A DNA stretch of 64,000 nucleotides from Mycobacterium sp. AZCC_0083 (GCF_014202335.1 NZ_JACHGP010000007.1:310001-374000); one strand, 5' to 3'; counted from the stretch's first letter, positions 8,919 through 17,964 are shown. Translations and numbers: made by a program. The notes: a model not told the origin generated them from the letters alone.

Positions 8919-10166
8919 TCAGATTTTCGTGGGCTGGGCGGTCGACGGGGTGTCGACCGTGGCGGTTGCGGCGGCGAGAGTGGTGTCTAGCCAGTCGAAG
9001 ATGACTTGGTGGGCTCGCGGCAGAGAACCGACGTGGCAGTGTTCGCCGGCGCCTTCGGCGGTGGCGAACCGGGCCAGAGTGGTCGGCGCGGTCATGGCCG
9101 CTGCGAGGATGGCGGGTTGTCCGGCGAGGAACTGGTCTTCTTCGGCGTCCATGATCAGGGTGGGCGCGGCGATGCGGTCGGCGATGCCGGCGAGGGTGTA
9201 ATCGGTGGTGCGCCGGATGAAGTCGGCGTAGGAACTCGCGCCCATGGTCCAGACGCCGTTGTTCAGCCCCCACCGCACCTGGGTGCTCCTGGCGGCCAAT
9301 GCGCCCATGATGTGGTTGGCGACGGTGTCCTTGCTGCTTTGAATTCGGCGCATCAGCCAGCCCGGGAGCGCGTTGACGTAGGCCTGGTGGAAATCGTAGA
9401 TGCCGTCGTTGAGGATGAGCGCGGCGGCGCGGCGGTCGAACGCGGCAGCGCGGGCCACGAGATAGGCGCCCATGCTGTATCCGAACAGCGCGACGGCTTC
9501 GGAGTCGATCTCCGGTTGCTGTTCGCAGTAGTCCAGCACTGGGGTCAGGACCGCTTCCCAGTCGTGGCGAAACGCCAGGCCGATCTCGCGGATGACCGCA
9601 CCTTGGCCGGGGCCATCGTAGGCCAGCACGTTGTACCCGCGCTGCAGTGCCGCCGCGGCGATGACGAACCAGGATTCCTCTGCGGTCGAGTCGTATCCGT
9701 TGGTGTAGACCACGGTGGGGCGTGGCCGTCCAGTGTCGTCGACGAGGAACAGGTAGCCCGGCAATGTAGCTGAGCCGTAGGGGATCTCGATGCGCTGCGC
9801 GGGGCGCTCCATCAGTACGATCGCCGAGACGAACGCCTCTCGCGAAAGTCGTGCCACCGCGAGTGCCTCGAGGTCGCGGGAGGCATTTGCGCGGCGGAAG
9901 AACTCCGCAGTCCGGTAGTAGTTGGAGGCCCGCAGGAACGCCGAGCAGGCACTGCGGCGGTGCCCGTTGGCCAGGGCCACGTCGGCGATGCGGTGTACCC
10001 GGTCGGCGGTGTCACGCCACGCCCGGAACCAGTCCTCTTCGTTGCCGTTGCGGATGGAGCGGGCGGTGGCCAGCACCTCGCCGAGGTCGGCCCCGTCATA
10101 AGGTGCGCTGCCCGCGGCGCGCAGGGTCTCGAACGAGAAGGGCTCGTTGCGGAAGGCGAAAGTCAT
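8919..10166 (-). CDS. alpha/beta hydrolase with N-terminal helical domain (DPOH-like)
   Basis: Hydrolase of 415 aa. A helical N-terminal region (about 1-125) precedes a core with TVVYTNGYDSTAEESWF (about 151-167), the DGPGQG turn and the nucleophile elbow GYSMGA (Ser231). DAEEDQF and a late GEHCHVG supply the likely acid and His. The architecture matches the 2,6-dihydropseudooxynicotine hydrolase/FrsA-like group that cleaves C-C or ester bonds. ATG 10166 is chosen because the protein resemblance starts there; the extension to 10241 would cross the promoter region. It is divergent from tetR at 10275 and followed by the PPOX gene, so a TetR-controlled two-gene operon is likely. Confidence 0.78.
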   Translation of the reverse strand: MTFAFRNEPFSFETLRAAGSAPYDGADLGEVLATARSIRNGNEEDWFRAWRDTADRVHRIADVALANGHRRSACSAFLRASNYYRTAEFFRRANASRDLEALAVARLSREAFVSAIVLMERPAQRIEIPYGSATLPGYLFLVDDTGRPRPTVVYTNGYDSTAEESWFVIAAAALQRGYNVLAYDGPGQGAVIREIGLAFRHDWEAVLTPVLDYCEQQPEIDSEAVALFGYSMGAYLVARAAAFDRRAAALILNDGIYDFHQAYVNALPGWLMRRIQSSKDTVANHIMGALAARSTQVRWGLNNGVWTMGASSYADFIRRTTDYTLAGIADRIAAPTLIMDAEEDQFLAGQPAILAAAMTAPTTLARFATAEGAGEHCHVGSLPRAHQVIFDWLDTTLAAATATVDTPSTAQPTKI

Positions 10167-10274
10167 TGCGGTAACCCGATTCTCCACGTCGATACGGATG
10201 CGTACCGATGTAAGATTAGGCGCACCGACGATAGAACGCAACCGTTTCGTTGTGATGTGCGATACAGTGACTGG
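10167..10274. promoter_or_regulatory. divergent promoter region, hydrolase/PPOX operon and tetR
   Basis: These 108 nt separate two outward-facing starts and must hold both promoters. TetR regulators most often bind such a gap and repress both directions. I see short imperfect inverted repeats around 10240-10260 but none long enough to call an operator. Confidence 0.5.
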
Positions 10275-10904
10275 ATGACCACGAAGACTTCGGTCCGCCG
10301 CGCCCCCGCGGGTGCAGCTGTACTACAGGAGAACGTGACCGAAGCCATTCGCGCCGCCGTGATCCTCGATCTCGCCGAGGTGGGGTACGCGCGCTTGTCG
10401 ATCGAATCGGTCGCGCGTCGGGCCGGAGTCGGCAAGACCGCCGTGTATCGGCGTTGGCCGTCCAAGCAGCAGATGGTGGTGGCGGTCGTGTCCGAGGTGG
10501 CAGGTGCAGCGATACCCGTCATCGACACCGGATCGCTGGTCGGTGACGTGCGCGCATTCCTGTACGAGGCCTACGACGGCCTGCGGCTTCCGATGGTCCG
10601 TGCGATTCTTCCGGATCTGTTCGCCGAAGGGACACGTAGCGGCGAGTTGGGTGAGGACCTGCTGGCGAGGGTGCGTGATCCGCGGCGCGCCCGGGCCGCC
10701 GAAATGATTGACCGGGCGGTTCGGCGCGGCGAACTGGATCCGTCGGTCGACGTCGAGACTGCACTGGATGTACTTGCGGGCCCGCTGTATTGGCGTCTGG
10801 CAGTGATCCAGACACCCGAGGGTGCGCACTACGTCGAGCGCCTGACTCGAGTGGTGGTCGCCGGGATCCAAGCAGCATCGATGTCGGTGTTGGCCGCTGA
10901 GTGA
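10275..10904 (+). CDS. TetR family transcriptional regulator
   Basis: Regulator of 209 aa. The N-terminal HTH spans about residues 20-65 (AAVILDLAEVGYARLSIESV, then AGVGKTAVYRRWPSKQQM), the classic TetR pattern in which Y-RRW closes the recognition helix. The ligand-binding domain is less conserved but contains AEMIDRAVRRGELDPSVD, typical of the AcrR/TetR C-terminal subgroup. Start 10275 sits 108 nt from the divergent hydrolase start. By position it probably represses the hydrolase/PPOX operon; the ligand is unknown. Confidence 0.88.
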   Translation: MTTKTSVRRAPAGAAVLQENVTEAIRAAVILDLAEVGYARLSIESVARRAGVGKTAVYRRWPSKQQMVVAVVSEVAGAAIPVIDTGSLVGDVRAFLYEAYDGLRLPMVRAILPDLFAEGTRSGELGEDLLARVRDPRRARAAEMIDRAVRRGELDPSVDVETALDVLAGPLYWRLAVIQTPEGAHYVERLTRVVVAGIQAASMSVLAAE

Positions 10905-10924
10905 CGGATTACGTCCCGACGTGA

Positions 10925-11150
10925 ATCGTCGCGGTCTTGACCTGTGCCCCCGCCACGTGGACGCGAGCGCCACACGGAGCCCGCGCTTATCACTGAGGAG
11001 CCCGAGCATCGACATGCGCACGAACGCTGTCGGTCCCTTCAGGACGGCTTCGAAGCTCGTCACGGACGGGATGAGCTCGGCGATCTCATGTATGTCGCCG
11101 TCGAGCACGAAACGGCTGCCGATGCGAATCTGCGTCACAGCCCGGCTCAT
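10925..11150 (-). pseudogene. remnant of TnsB-like DDE transposase, N-terminus only
   Basis: Read leftward from ATG 11150, the frame starts MSRAVTQIRIGSRFVLDGDI and continues HEIAELIPSV for about 70 residues. This resembles the N-terminal beta domain (GTRFVYDGE...) of the actinobacterial TnsB/Mu-type integrase that normally follows a TnsA-like gene. The ATG overlaps the stop of the preceding TnsA-like frame by 4 nt (ATGA), as expected for an intact pair. Family resemblance fades near 10950 and the catalytic DDE core is absent; tetR occupies the DNA beyond. The exact end of the fragment is uncertain. Confidence 0.5.
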
Positions 11151-11949
11151 GACGACCCCTCCGCGTAACGCGTTGTCTTGGAGCTGACTGCTGAGTGGAG
11201 GACCTTCTTCGAGCAGGTGACTTGCGAGAGGTCCATGGTGAGTTTCGTGAGTCCACAACATGCGCAGAAGCGCTGCACGAACGAAGAGTTCCGGTTCGAG
11301 ACGCGTTGGACAGCGTCCCTGAACTGGAGTCCGTCTACATCGGTTGCGCACACGCCCTCGAGCGCAGACTGCGAGATACATTCGGCTCGGCGGTATCCCG
11401 CGAGGATACGCACGTTATCCAACACTGCAGCGGGCTGTTCGCTGGCGATCTCAAATCGCCATCCGATGGATTCCACGACCTCGCGAGCCCACTCGAGTTT
11501 TGCGACGACTGCTGGTCGTGAATTCTGTGCTTCGGTTTGACTTCTACCACTACGGAGCCGTCGGCGGTAAGCAACCAGTAGTCGCGAACGTAGCCCCGGG
11601 TGTAGCCGTTGACCTTCGCCCTCATCATGAACGGCTGAGCAACGATCTTCCCGACCGAAGGATCGAAATCCGCCATGAGCAGCCGGCCGAGTTCGAGCCG
11701 CGACTCGTAGACAGCGTGCTTGGACTCGGTCGAGGACCAGTAGCTGCCCGAGAAGTGAGGTTGACCTAGATACCAACGGAACTCACGCCATGGGTGGGCG
11801 TCTTGGACCATGAGCGGCAGAACGTGCTCGGCCGCTATCGCGTTCTCGCCCTTGTATGCGTCGCGTATCACCATCATTGGCGATTTGATCTTTGGTGGCA
11901 CGATCGAACTCCCCTTGGTTAGTGCGTCTTTCGATGAGCGTGACGCCAA
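11147..11949 (-). pseudogene. TnsA-like heteromeric transposase endonuclease subunit, frameshifted
   Basis: The first frame (11949 down to about 11520) gives WREFRWYLGQPHFSGSYWSS, then YESRLELGRLLMADFDPSVG, then YVRDYWLLTADG and VVVEVKPKHR. This is the TnsA endonuclease pattern, with candidate active-site Glu (YESRLE), Asp (VRDYW) and E-x-K (VEVK). The similarity then continues in the -1 frame: RPAVVAKLEWAREVVESIGW, then FEIASEQPAAVLDNVRILAG and YRRAE, ending at 11147. A single-nt deletion around 11500-11530 explains the break. In Tn7-type elements TnsA makes the 5' cuts. No tnsC or intact tnsB is present, so the element is dead. The start codon is uncertain (11949 or 11877). Confidence 0.75.
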
Positions 11950-12654
11950 TTACTTGTTCTAACCAATGGACTCGAGGCAATCGACTCTGGGGCGATACCT
12001 AATCTCAATCAAGCAAGGTGCGCCGCAGCGCGGAGCAACCGTTGACAGCATCAAGAGTTAAAATTTCTGCGCTGCATGGATTTAAGGGTAAGCAATACTG
12101 TGGGTGCGCGCCTCTTACCTAGGCCTACGCGGGCTGCACCAAGCCGTGCGAGTGCGGTCCTCCGTAGGATGCAAAGCCTTGGCGGGGGCTTCAAGCACTC
12201 TTATCTAGCCCATCACACGGCAAACACGAAATCTCCACGCTCTCTCAGGGAATGACAGCGACTTGCGCCCCCCGGACGCTCGAAGGCGCACACCCTGGCA
12301 TAGCGCAGCCGTCGCGTGACTTGACTAGGAATCCCAGCGGTCGCCTGATGACAACCCCGGATGGACCAGGATGTTGACCGAGGAGATCGTTGGTGCGCTC
12401 ACCCAGTCACAGCTCTCGATGAGCTACCTGTCCCGGCACACCTTCAGAGTCGTTGGCGCAACCGGCGACAAACTCGCCGCAAGCTCCTCGCCGCTCTAGA
12501 CATCGTGTCCTTTTGGACATCGTGTGGACATCTCAGATGAGAATTGGACACGAAGCGTGAGAACTCACATGGGGCATAGACGAAACCGGCCGAAATCTAG
12601 GCGCGTATACATGTTGCGAATAGTGTCTACTGCAGACGCAACGAGGAGGCGCAC
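11950..12654. other. non-coding or decayed 0.7 kb
   Basis: No frame here has both a credible start and family resemblance, and the local base composition is less biased than in neighbouring genes. The tract lies behind the decayed TnsA/TnsB genes and probably contains more of the dead element and the promoter of the gene at 12655. A 42-codon frame from ATG 12372 looks weakly protein-like but I cannot assign it. No tRNA, transposon end or long inverted repeat was recognised. Confidence 0.5.
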
Positions 12655-13710
12655 ATGACGACGACCACGGACCGACCGCTGCGGGTGATCCAGTGGACCA
12701 CCGGCAACATCGGGACGCGTTCACTGCATTCCATCATCGGGCGCAACGACATGGAACTCGTCGGGGTGTACGCCCACGGTGCCGACAAGGTCGGGGTGGA
12801 TGCCGCCGAGCTCGCCGGCTGGCCGGAACCCACCGGCATCGCCGCCACCAACGACATCGACGCGCTGATCGCGCTGAAGCCCGATGCCTGCTGTTACAAC
12901 CCGCTGTGGCCCAACGTCGACGAACTGGTCCGGCTGCTCGAGGCCGGGGTCAACGTGTGCTCAAGCGCGGCGTGGATCACCGGCGGCAAGCAGTCACCGG
13001 AAGACCTTGACCGAATCCGGAAGGCTTGCCAGGCAGGCAATTCCACGATCTTCGGCAGTGGCGCACACCCCGGCATGACGAACATGGTCGGGATGGTGCT
13101 CTCGGGTGCGTGCGAGAACGTCGACGAGATCCGCATCACCGAGTCGGTCGACTGCTCGACGTATGAATCCGCCGATACCCAGGCCGCGATGGGCTTCGGA
13201 CGGGATCCCGGCACGCCCGGCCTCGCCGAGAGCGTGCGGCGCGAGAGCGAGGTGTTCGCCGAGTCGGCGGCCATGATGGCCGACGCGATCGGCGCCACGC
13301 TCGACCGGCTGACCTTCGACGTCGAGTTCACCACTGCCACCGGCGACAGCGACCTCGGCTTCATGCAGATCCCCAACGGGACCATCGGCGGTGTCTACGG
13401 CTTCCACCGCGGCTGGGTGGGCGAGAAGAACGTCGTCAGCGTCGGGTTCAACTGGACCATGGGCAGCCACGTCACCCCGCCCAAGCCGCTCGAGCATGGA
13501 CACGTCATCCAGGTGTTCGGCACGCCCAACATGCGCACCGTCCTGCACTGTCTGCCTCCGCGGGGCTGGACCGAGCCCGGCTTCATGGGACTGGGCATGA
13601 TCTACACCGCGATGCCCGTGACCAACGCAGTGCCCGCGGTGGTCGCCGCCGCACCCGGCATCGTCACACTGAAGGATCTGCCGCCGGTGACGGGCCGCGT
13701 CGCCAGCTAG
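12655..13710 (+). CDS. dihydrodipicolinate reductase-like NAD(P)-dependent dehydrogenase
   Basis: Protein of 351 aa. An N-terminal Rossmann unit (RVIQWTTGNIGTRSL, about residues 9-23) is followed by EAGVNVCSSAAWITGG and a C-terminal alpha/beta domain. This arrangement belongs to the mycobacterial DapB-like family related to 2,4-diaminopentanoate dehydrogenase. True DapB is shorter, about 245 aa, so lysine biosynthesis is unlikely. GAGGAGG lies 6 nt before the ATG. It stands alone between the transposon remnant and the core block. Substrate unknown. Confidence 0.75.
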   Translation: MTTTTDRPLRVIQWTTGNIGTRSLHSIIGRNDMELVGVYAHGADKVGVDAAELAGWPEPTGIAATNDIDALIALKPDACCYNPLWPNVDELVRLLEAGVNVCSSAAWITGGKQSPEDLDRIRKACQAGNSTIFGSGAHPGMTNMVGMVLSGACENVDEIRITESVDCSTYESADTQAAMGFGRDPGTPGLAESVRRESEVFAESAAMMADAIGATLDRLTFDVEFTTATGDSDLGFMQIPNGTIGGVYGFHRGWVGEKNVVSVGFNWTMGSHVTPPKPLEHGHVIQVFGTPNMRTVLHCLPPRGWTEPGFMGLGMIYTAMPVTNAVPAVVAAAPGIVTLKDLPPVTGRVAS

Positions 13711-13733
13711 ACCGGCATCGCACTCCGCGTCGA

Positions 13734-13982
13734 CTATCCCTGGCGCATGTGTGGCTTCGTGGTCTTGCCAATGACGTACACCCTGGCCTTGCGGCCCTCG
13801 CTGGTGGATTCATCTCCTACGCCGACGGACGGCTGCTGCTGCTCAACGACGGTGGACTGGTCGACGACCGCGTCGTCGGCATGGGCAGCCGGTGCGCCCA
13901 GCGCCAGCGCACCGACCGCGATGGCGCCCGCAGCGACCACCAGCTTGACTGTCGCGGCCACGGTGTTGGGGTTCACTCGCAT
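13734..13982 (-). CDS. small secreted protein
   Basis: Protein of 82 aa with a clear Sec signal peptide: a basic/polar start, a hydrophobic core (VKLVVAAGAIAVGALALG) and a cleavage motif AHA before DDAVV near residue 38. The mature part is only about 45 residues, acidic and Gln/Ser-rich with a basic tail. No domain is recognisable. ATG 13982 has AGGAG 7 nt upstream; the longer frame to 14069 lacks a site. Convergent with the gene at 12655. Exported to the cell envelope or medium; function unknown. Confidence 0.7.
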   Translation of the reverse strand: MRVNPNTVAATVKLVVAAGAIAVGALALGAPAAHADDAVVDQSTVVEQQQPSVGVGDESTSEGRKARVYVIGKTTKPHMRQG

Positions 13983-14100
13983 GCTGAGCTCCTCTCGGAC
14001 GGTCGCGGCGGCTGCCGCGCTACCGATATGAGCGCGCAGAGGGCGCGATTCCGACACTTTTCGGCCCACTCCCCGTCCATGCAGGTCGGGGGGTGTGCGC

Positions 14101-14718
14101 TCAGATGCGCGTCGAGAGGATGGTCAGGCCGGGGCCGTCAAGCTCGCTCAGCGCGTCGGGCCGCCCGGCCATCACCATCAACAGAGCCTCGCCCTGGCCC
14201 CGAACCACGGGGCCCTTGCCGTAGGACCAGTCGGAGTCCGTGGCGGCCAGCCGGACGCCGCGGACCCGCAACGCGCCGCGGATGGTCGGTGAATAGCGGA
14301 CGAAGTCCAGTGCGGCGCTGAGCCGTTCAGCGGGAATCGTCCGCGCAAGGCCCAGCGGACGTCGAATGTCCTGCTGGTGAATCATGTTGTCGGTCAGCGC
14401 TACCCGGCCGCCGAAGCCGGCCCCGAGGCCGTGCGGCAGGGCATTGTCTCGAAGCAGTCCGATGAGGTCGTCGGGGGAACTGCCGGCGAGGTCGGCGACC
14501 GCAAGTGCGTTGATGCGGTCGGTCTGCAGGCGGCCCTTCAGGAATCGCGTCGCCAGCTGCCCACCGGACAGCCCCTCGAAGCTGACGCAGTGAGCGGCGA
14601 CGTCGCGCACCGTCCAGCCGGCGCACAGCGACGGCGTCGCCCACTGCTCCGGCGTCAGTTCGGCCAGCAAGTCCGCGAACTCCAGACGTTCGGCGCGGGC
14701 GAGCTCCAAAGCGGTCAC
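14101..14718 (-). CDS. maleylpyruvate isomerase/DinB-like mycothiol-dependent enzyme
   Basis: Protein of 205 aa with the mycothiol maleylpyruvate isomerase N-terminal pattern: EFADLLAELTPEQWATPSLC, then GWTVRDVAAHC and a later HQQDIRRPLG. Family members form a DinB-like four-helix bundle with a metal-binding His triad and use mycothiol as thiol cofactor. The start is GTG 14718, inside the DegV stop (GTGA overlap), so it is coupled to degV. The activity may be a mycothiol S-transferase rather than maleylpyruvate isomerisation. Substrate unknown. Confidence 0.75.
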   Translation of the reverse strand: MTALELARAERLEFADLLAELTPEQWATPSLCAGWTVRDVAAHCVSFEGLSGGQLATRFLKGRLQTDRINALAVADLAGSSPDDLIGLLRDNALPHGLGAGFGGRVALTDNMIHQQDIRRPLGLARTIPAERLSAALDFVRYSPTIRGALRVRGVRLAATDSDWSYGKGPVVRGQGEALLMVMAGRPDALSELDGPGLTILSTRI

Positions 14719-15554
14719 GCGCCGTCCACCGTCACGCACACGCCGATCGCACCGCCACCGACGTGGATCGACAGCACCGGCCCCATGTCGCTCACGGCCA
14801 GCGATTCGATCTGCGGCAGCCGGGCCGTCAGCGCCGCACCGAGCACGTCGGCGTCGTCGTGGTTGTCGACGTGATGGACGACGATCGAGGCCGAGCGGTC
14901 GCCGACGAACTCCGCGACCGCCTCGATCATCGCCGCGTGGGCCTTCGACAACGTCCGGATCCGCTGGGACAGCACCAGCCGGCCGTCGACGTCGAGGCAC
15001 AGCAGCGGCTTGAGGGACAGCGCCGTCCCCAGCCATGACGCGGCAGTGCCGATCCGCCCGCTGCGCCGAAGGTTGTCGAGTCGGTGCACCACGATGAAGG
15101 CGCGGCCACGCGGCACGGCGGACCTGGCCGCGGCCTCGACGGTGTCGAGGTCCTCACCCGAGGCCGCCGAGCGGGCCGCCGCCACGGCGACGAACCCGAC
15201 ACCGGCTGCCGCGGACCGGGCGTTCACCACGCGCACCGCGGGCCCGAATTCGCGCGCGGCGGCCACGGCGGTGCTGAAGGTGCTCGACAACGCCGCCGAC
15301 AGATGCACCGCGACGACGCCGTCCCCTCCGCTGTCGGCCAATGCCTTGCGGTAGGCCTCGGTCAGGTCGGCGGGCGCGGCACCTGCCGTGGTGACGTGCG
15401 CCCGCTCGTGGATGTCGTAGGGCACCGGGTCGATCCCGTCGCGCAGATCCGTACCGTCCACCAGGACGTGCAACGGCACCTGACGAATCCCCCACCGCTG
15501 CAATTCGTCCGGTTCCAGCCGAGAGGACGAATCGGTGACCACCACGACGGCCAT
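14715..15554 (-). CDS. DegV family fatty-acid-binding protein
   Basis: Protein of 279 aa with the DegV start VVVTDSSSRLEPDELQRWGI and the internal LTEAYRKAL, VVAVHLSAALSSTFSTAVAA and VNARSAAAGVGFVA stretches that line the lipid pocket. DegV/FakB proteins bind a single fatty acid and can present it to a fatty-acid kinase; none is present here. It corresponds to Rv2417c in the conserved M. tuberculosis order (my recall), upstream of the mycothiol enzyme and downstream of octT. Confidence 0.85.
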   Translation of the reverse strand: MAVVVVTDSSSRLEPDELQRWGIRQVPLHVLVDGTDLRDGIDPVPYDIHERAHVTTAGAAPADLTEAYRKALADSGGDGVVAVHLSAALSSTFSTAVAAAREFGPAVRVVNARSAAAGVGFVAVAAARSAASGEDLDTVEAAARSAVPRGRAFIVVHRLDNLRRSGRIGTAASWLGTALSLKPLLCLDVDGRLVLSQRIRTLSKAHAAMIEAVAEFVGDRSASIVVHHVDNHDDADVLGAALTARLPQIESLAVSDMGPVLSIHVGGGAIGVCVTVDGA

Positions 15555-15556
15555 GG

Positions 15557-16294
15557 TCAGTCGCCAGCGACTTCGGAGACCGCGACCCCCGCCTCGGCGA
15601 GACCCTTCATCATCAACTCGGCGACGGCCGCATGTGCCTCGAAGTTCCAGTGGATGCCGTCCGGGTTGCCGCGTCCGCTCATCACCTCGTCGCCGACGGC
15701 CGCCTTCAGATCGACGATGGGCACGTCGTGATCACGCCCCCACGACGTGATCGCGTCGACGGTGCCGTCACGCCAGCGGTGCGACCGGCCATAGGTGTCG
15801 GCGATGTGCACCGACGGGATCGTCGCCACGAACGGAATGCCCGGCCGGTTGAAGTCGATTGCGGCCCTGGTCTGTTCGAGGTAGTCGGCGCTCAGGTGGG
15901 GAGGCAGCGCTGGTCGAGCGATCGGCGACAGCCGCGGCTGCAGCCAGCCGTATCCGTCGCGGGCCCACCGCCTCAGCAACGGCGGTCGAACGTAACGGAT
16001 CAGTTCGCGCACCGCGGTCGGCAGCGGGGACGGCAGTGAATCCATGCCGCTGGTCGCGACGATCACCGCGCCCGCGCGGGGCAGGGCCGCCCACGCACGG
16101 GGATCCTGGATGGCCGCCCACCACACGTCGCGGCAGGTCCAGCCGATCCGGCCGACCAGCTCGACATCCCAGCCAAGTTGGGCGGCAACGATGTTGGGCC
16201 AGATCCTGGGATCGTCGGCGGGTAGTCCACCTTTTGGTCCGTAGTAGGACAGGGAATCGCAGAAGATGAGAAGGGTTGGGCGGCTAGAGGACAT
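15557..16294 (-). CDS. octT: diglucosylglycerate octanoyltransferase (OctT)
   Basis: SGNH/GDSL-fold protein of 245 aa. It begins with the block-I serine motif LLIFCDSLSYYG (about residues 8-19), and DGIHWNFEAH near the C-terminus supplies the Asp/His pair. The Rv2418c orthologue transfers octanoate to diglucosylglycerate, an early precursor of the 6-O-methylglucose lipopolysaccharides. Position supports this: it overlaps gpgP, which makes glucosylglycerate, by 11 nt. ATG 16294 is the start matching the family; the longer frame is a gpgP shadow. Confidence 0.85.
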   Translation of the reverse strand: MSSSRPTLLIFCDSLSYYGPKGGLPADDPRIWPNIVAAQLGWDVELVGRIGWTCRDVWWAAIQDPRAWAALPRAGAVIVATSGMDSLPSPLPTAVRELIRYVRPPLLRRWARDGYGWLQPRLSPIARPALPPHLSADYLEQTRAAIDFNRPGIPFVATIPSVHIADTYGRSHRWRDGTVDAITSWGRDHDVPIVDLKAAVGDEVMSGRGNPDGIHWNFEAHAAVAELMMKGLAEAGVAVSEVAGD

Positions 16295-16952
16295 CGTTTG
16301 CAACCTGTGCCGATGCGTTCCAGACGTCGAGCCGCCACCGGACGTCGTCGGCCCCGGCATCCGGTTCCGAATGACCGGACAACTGCACCCAGCTGGCGTT
16401 GCCCATGCCACCCAGAATCGGCCAGTTGTCCACCGGCAGACGGAGCAGGGCTGCGGTCAAGGCGGCGATCAACCCGCCGTGGGCCACCAGCGCGACGGGG
16501 CGGTCGGCCTCGTCGACACCCCATTCGGCCTGACTGGCCACCAGATCCGCGACCACTGGCAGACTGCGCTCCGCCACGTCGATGCGGCTCTCGCCGCCAT
16601 GTGGGGCCCACCGCGCATCGTCCCGCCACGCCAACCGGGCGCCTGGGGCGAGGGCGTCGACCTCGAGGTGCGTCATGCCTTGCCAGTCGCCGAGATGGGT
16701 TTCGCGCAGTCGGGTGTCGACGGATACCGGCAGCCCGGCACGTTCACTGAGCGCCAGCGCCGTGTCCAGCGCGCGACGCAGATCCGACGACACGATCAGC
16801 AGCGGTTGCCGCTTGGCCAGCACCTCGGCGGCGGCGACGGCCTGCATCCGTCCCAGATCGCTCAGGTCGGTGTCGAGTTGGCCCTGCATCCGACTGCCCG
16901 CGTTGTACTCGGTCTGCCCGTGCCGCAGCAGCACCAGGCGGCGAACCCTCAC
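16284..16952 (-). CDS. gpgP: glucosyl-3-phosphoglycerate phosphatase (GpgP)
   Basis: Histidine phosphatase of 222 aa. VLLRHGQTEYN near residue 7 supplies the phospho-accepting His, RLRETHLGDWQGM supplies the Arg/Glu pair, and VALVAHGGLIAAL the second His. Rv2419c dephosphorylates glucosyl-3-phosphoglycerate to glucosylglycerate in methylglucose lipopolysaccharide synthesis. Start GTG 16952 overlaps the rsfS stop (GTGA) and puts the protein start where the M. tuberculosis one lies. Part of the nadD-rsfS-gpgP-octT-degV transcription unit. Confidence 0.88.
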   Translation of the reverse strand: MRVRRLVLLRHGQTEYNAGSRMQGQLDTDLSDLGRMQAVAAAEVLAKRQPLLIVSSDLRRALDTALALSERAGLPVSVDTRLRETHLGDWQGMTHLEVDALAPGARLAWRDDARWAPHGGESRIDVAERSLPVVADLVASQAEWGVDEADRPVALVAHGGLIAALTAALLRLPVDNWPILGGMGNASWVQLSGHSEPDAGADDVRWRLDVWNASAQVANDVL

Positions 16953-17317
16953 TCGTGACCATCCAGGTCCACCGGCACCAGCGGGCAGTCGCGCCACAAC
17001 CGGTCCAAGGCGTAGAAGTTGCGCTCGTCCTGGTGCTGGATGTGCACGACGATGTCGATGTAGTCCAGCAGCACCCAGCGGCCTTCGCGGGTGCCCTCGC
17101 GGCGGGCCGGTTTGTGTCCGGCGGCGCGCATCTTCTCCTCGACCTCGTCGACGATCGCGTTGACCTGCCGGTCGTTGGACGCCGAGGCGATGACGAACAG
17201 ATCGGTGATGACGAGTTGCCCGGAGACGTCGATGACGACGACGTCGTCGGCGAGCTTGTCGGTGGCCGCCCTGGCTGCCACCGTGGCCATGCCGACGGCT
17301 TCTTCGGATGCGGTCAT
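16949..17317 (-). CDS. rsfS: ribosome silencing factor RsfS
   Basis: Protein of 122 aa with the RsfS/Iojap core: DKLADDVVVIDVSGQLVITD, then FVIASASNDRQVNAIVDEVE and WVLLDYIDIVVHI. It binds ribosomal protein L14 (uL14) and blocks 30S-50S joining when nutrients are short. Start 17317 overlaps the nadD stop by 4 nt (ATGA). The nadD-rsfS linkage is widespread in bacteria and supports both calls. Confidence 0.93.
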   Translation of the reverse strand: MTASEEAVGMATVAARAATDKLADDVVVIDVSGQLVITDLFVIASASNDRQVNAIVDEVEEKMRAAGHKPARREGTREGRWVLLDYIDIVVHIQHQDERNFYALDRLWRDCPLVPVDLDGHE

Positions 17318-17964
17318 GCGCGGGACTCCTTGTTGGCCATCTTGTTGACCGAGGTGTGTGCCGGGTAAAGGCCGCGCTTGGTGACGTACTGGACGACGCC
17401 GTCCGGCACCAGGTACCAGATGGGCCGGCCCGATTCTGCGCGACGACGGCAGTCGCTCGACGAGATGGCCAGGGCGGGCACCTCGACCAGGCTCAGAGCG
17501 TCTTGGGGCAACTCCTTCATGGCGGCGGCGATGTGTTCGCCGTCGAGTTCGTAACCGGGTCGGCTGACACCGACGAAACGGGCCATGGAGAAGAGATCCT
17601 CCCAGTTCTGCCAGGACAGGATGGACGCGAGCGCGTCGGCGCCGGTGATGAAGTAGAGCTCGGTATCGGGGTTCAGCGCCCCGAGGTCGCGCAGCGTGTC
17701 CTTGGTGTAGGTCGCTCCGCCACGGTCGATGTCGACGCGGCTGACGGAGAACCGCGGGTTGGCCGCGGTCGCGATGACCGTCATCAGGTAGCGGTCCTCG
17801 GCGGCGGTGACGATGCGCTCACGCTTCTGCCACGGCTGGCCGGTCGGGACGAATATCACTTCGTCGAGGTTGAACAGGTCCGCCACCTCGCTGGCCGCGA
17901 CCAAGTGACCGTTGTGGATGGGGTCGAAGGTCCCACCCATCACGCCCAGCCTGCGTTGAGTCAC
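17314..17964 (-). CDS. nadD: nicotinate-nucleotide adenylyltransferase NadD
   Basis: Nucleotidyltransferase of 216 aa. GVMGGTFDPIHNGHLVAASE (residues 7-26) contains the GTFDPIHxGH ATP-binding motif. LAISSSDCRRR is the ISSTxxR signature, and FVPTGQPWQK matches the family. It makes deamido-NAD from nicotinate mononucleotide and ATP in the cytosol. GTG 17964 aligns with the family N-terminus. An in-frame ATG at 18000 would add 12 residues encoded by the end of the IS remnant that starts at 17982. No strong Shine-Dalgarno precedes the GTG, perhaps because the IS replaced the native leader. Confidence 0.92.
   Translation of the reverse strand: MTQRRLGVMGGTFDPIHNGHLVAASEVADLFNLDEVIFVPTGQPWQKRERIVTAAEDRYLMTVIATAANPRFSVSRVDIDRGGATYTKDTLRDLGALNPDTELYFITGADALASILSWQNWEDLFSMARFVGVSRPGYELDGEHIAAAMKELPQDALSLVEVPALAISSSDCRRRAESGRPIWYLVPDGVVQYVTKRGLYPAHTSVNKMANKESRA

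Noticed and set aside
12372..12500. 42-codon ORF in the gap after the transposon remnant
   Set aside because: No Shine-Dalgarno, no recognisable family and alternative frames equally open; left as non-coding.
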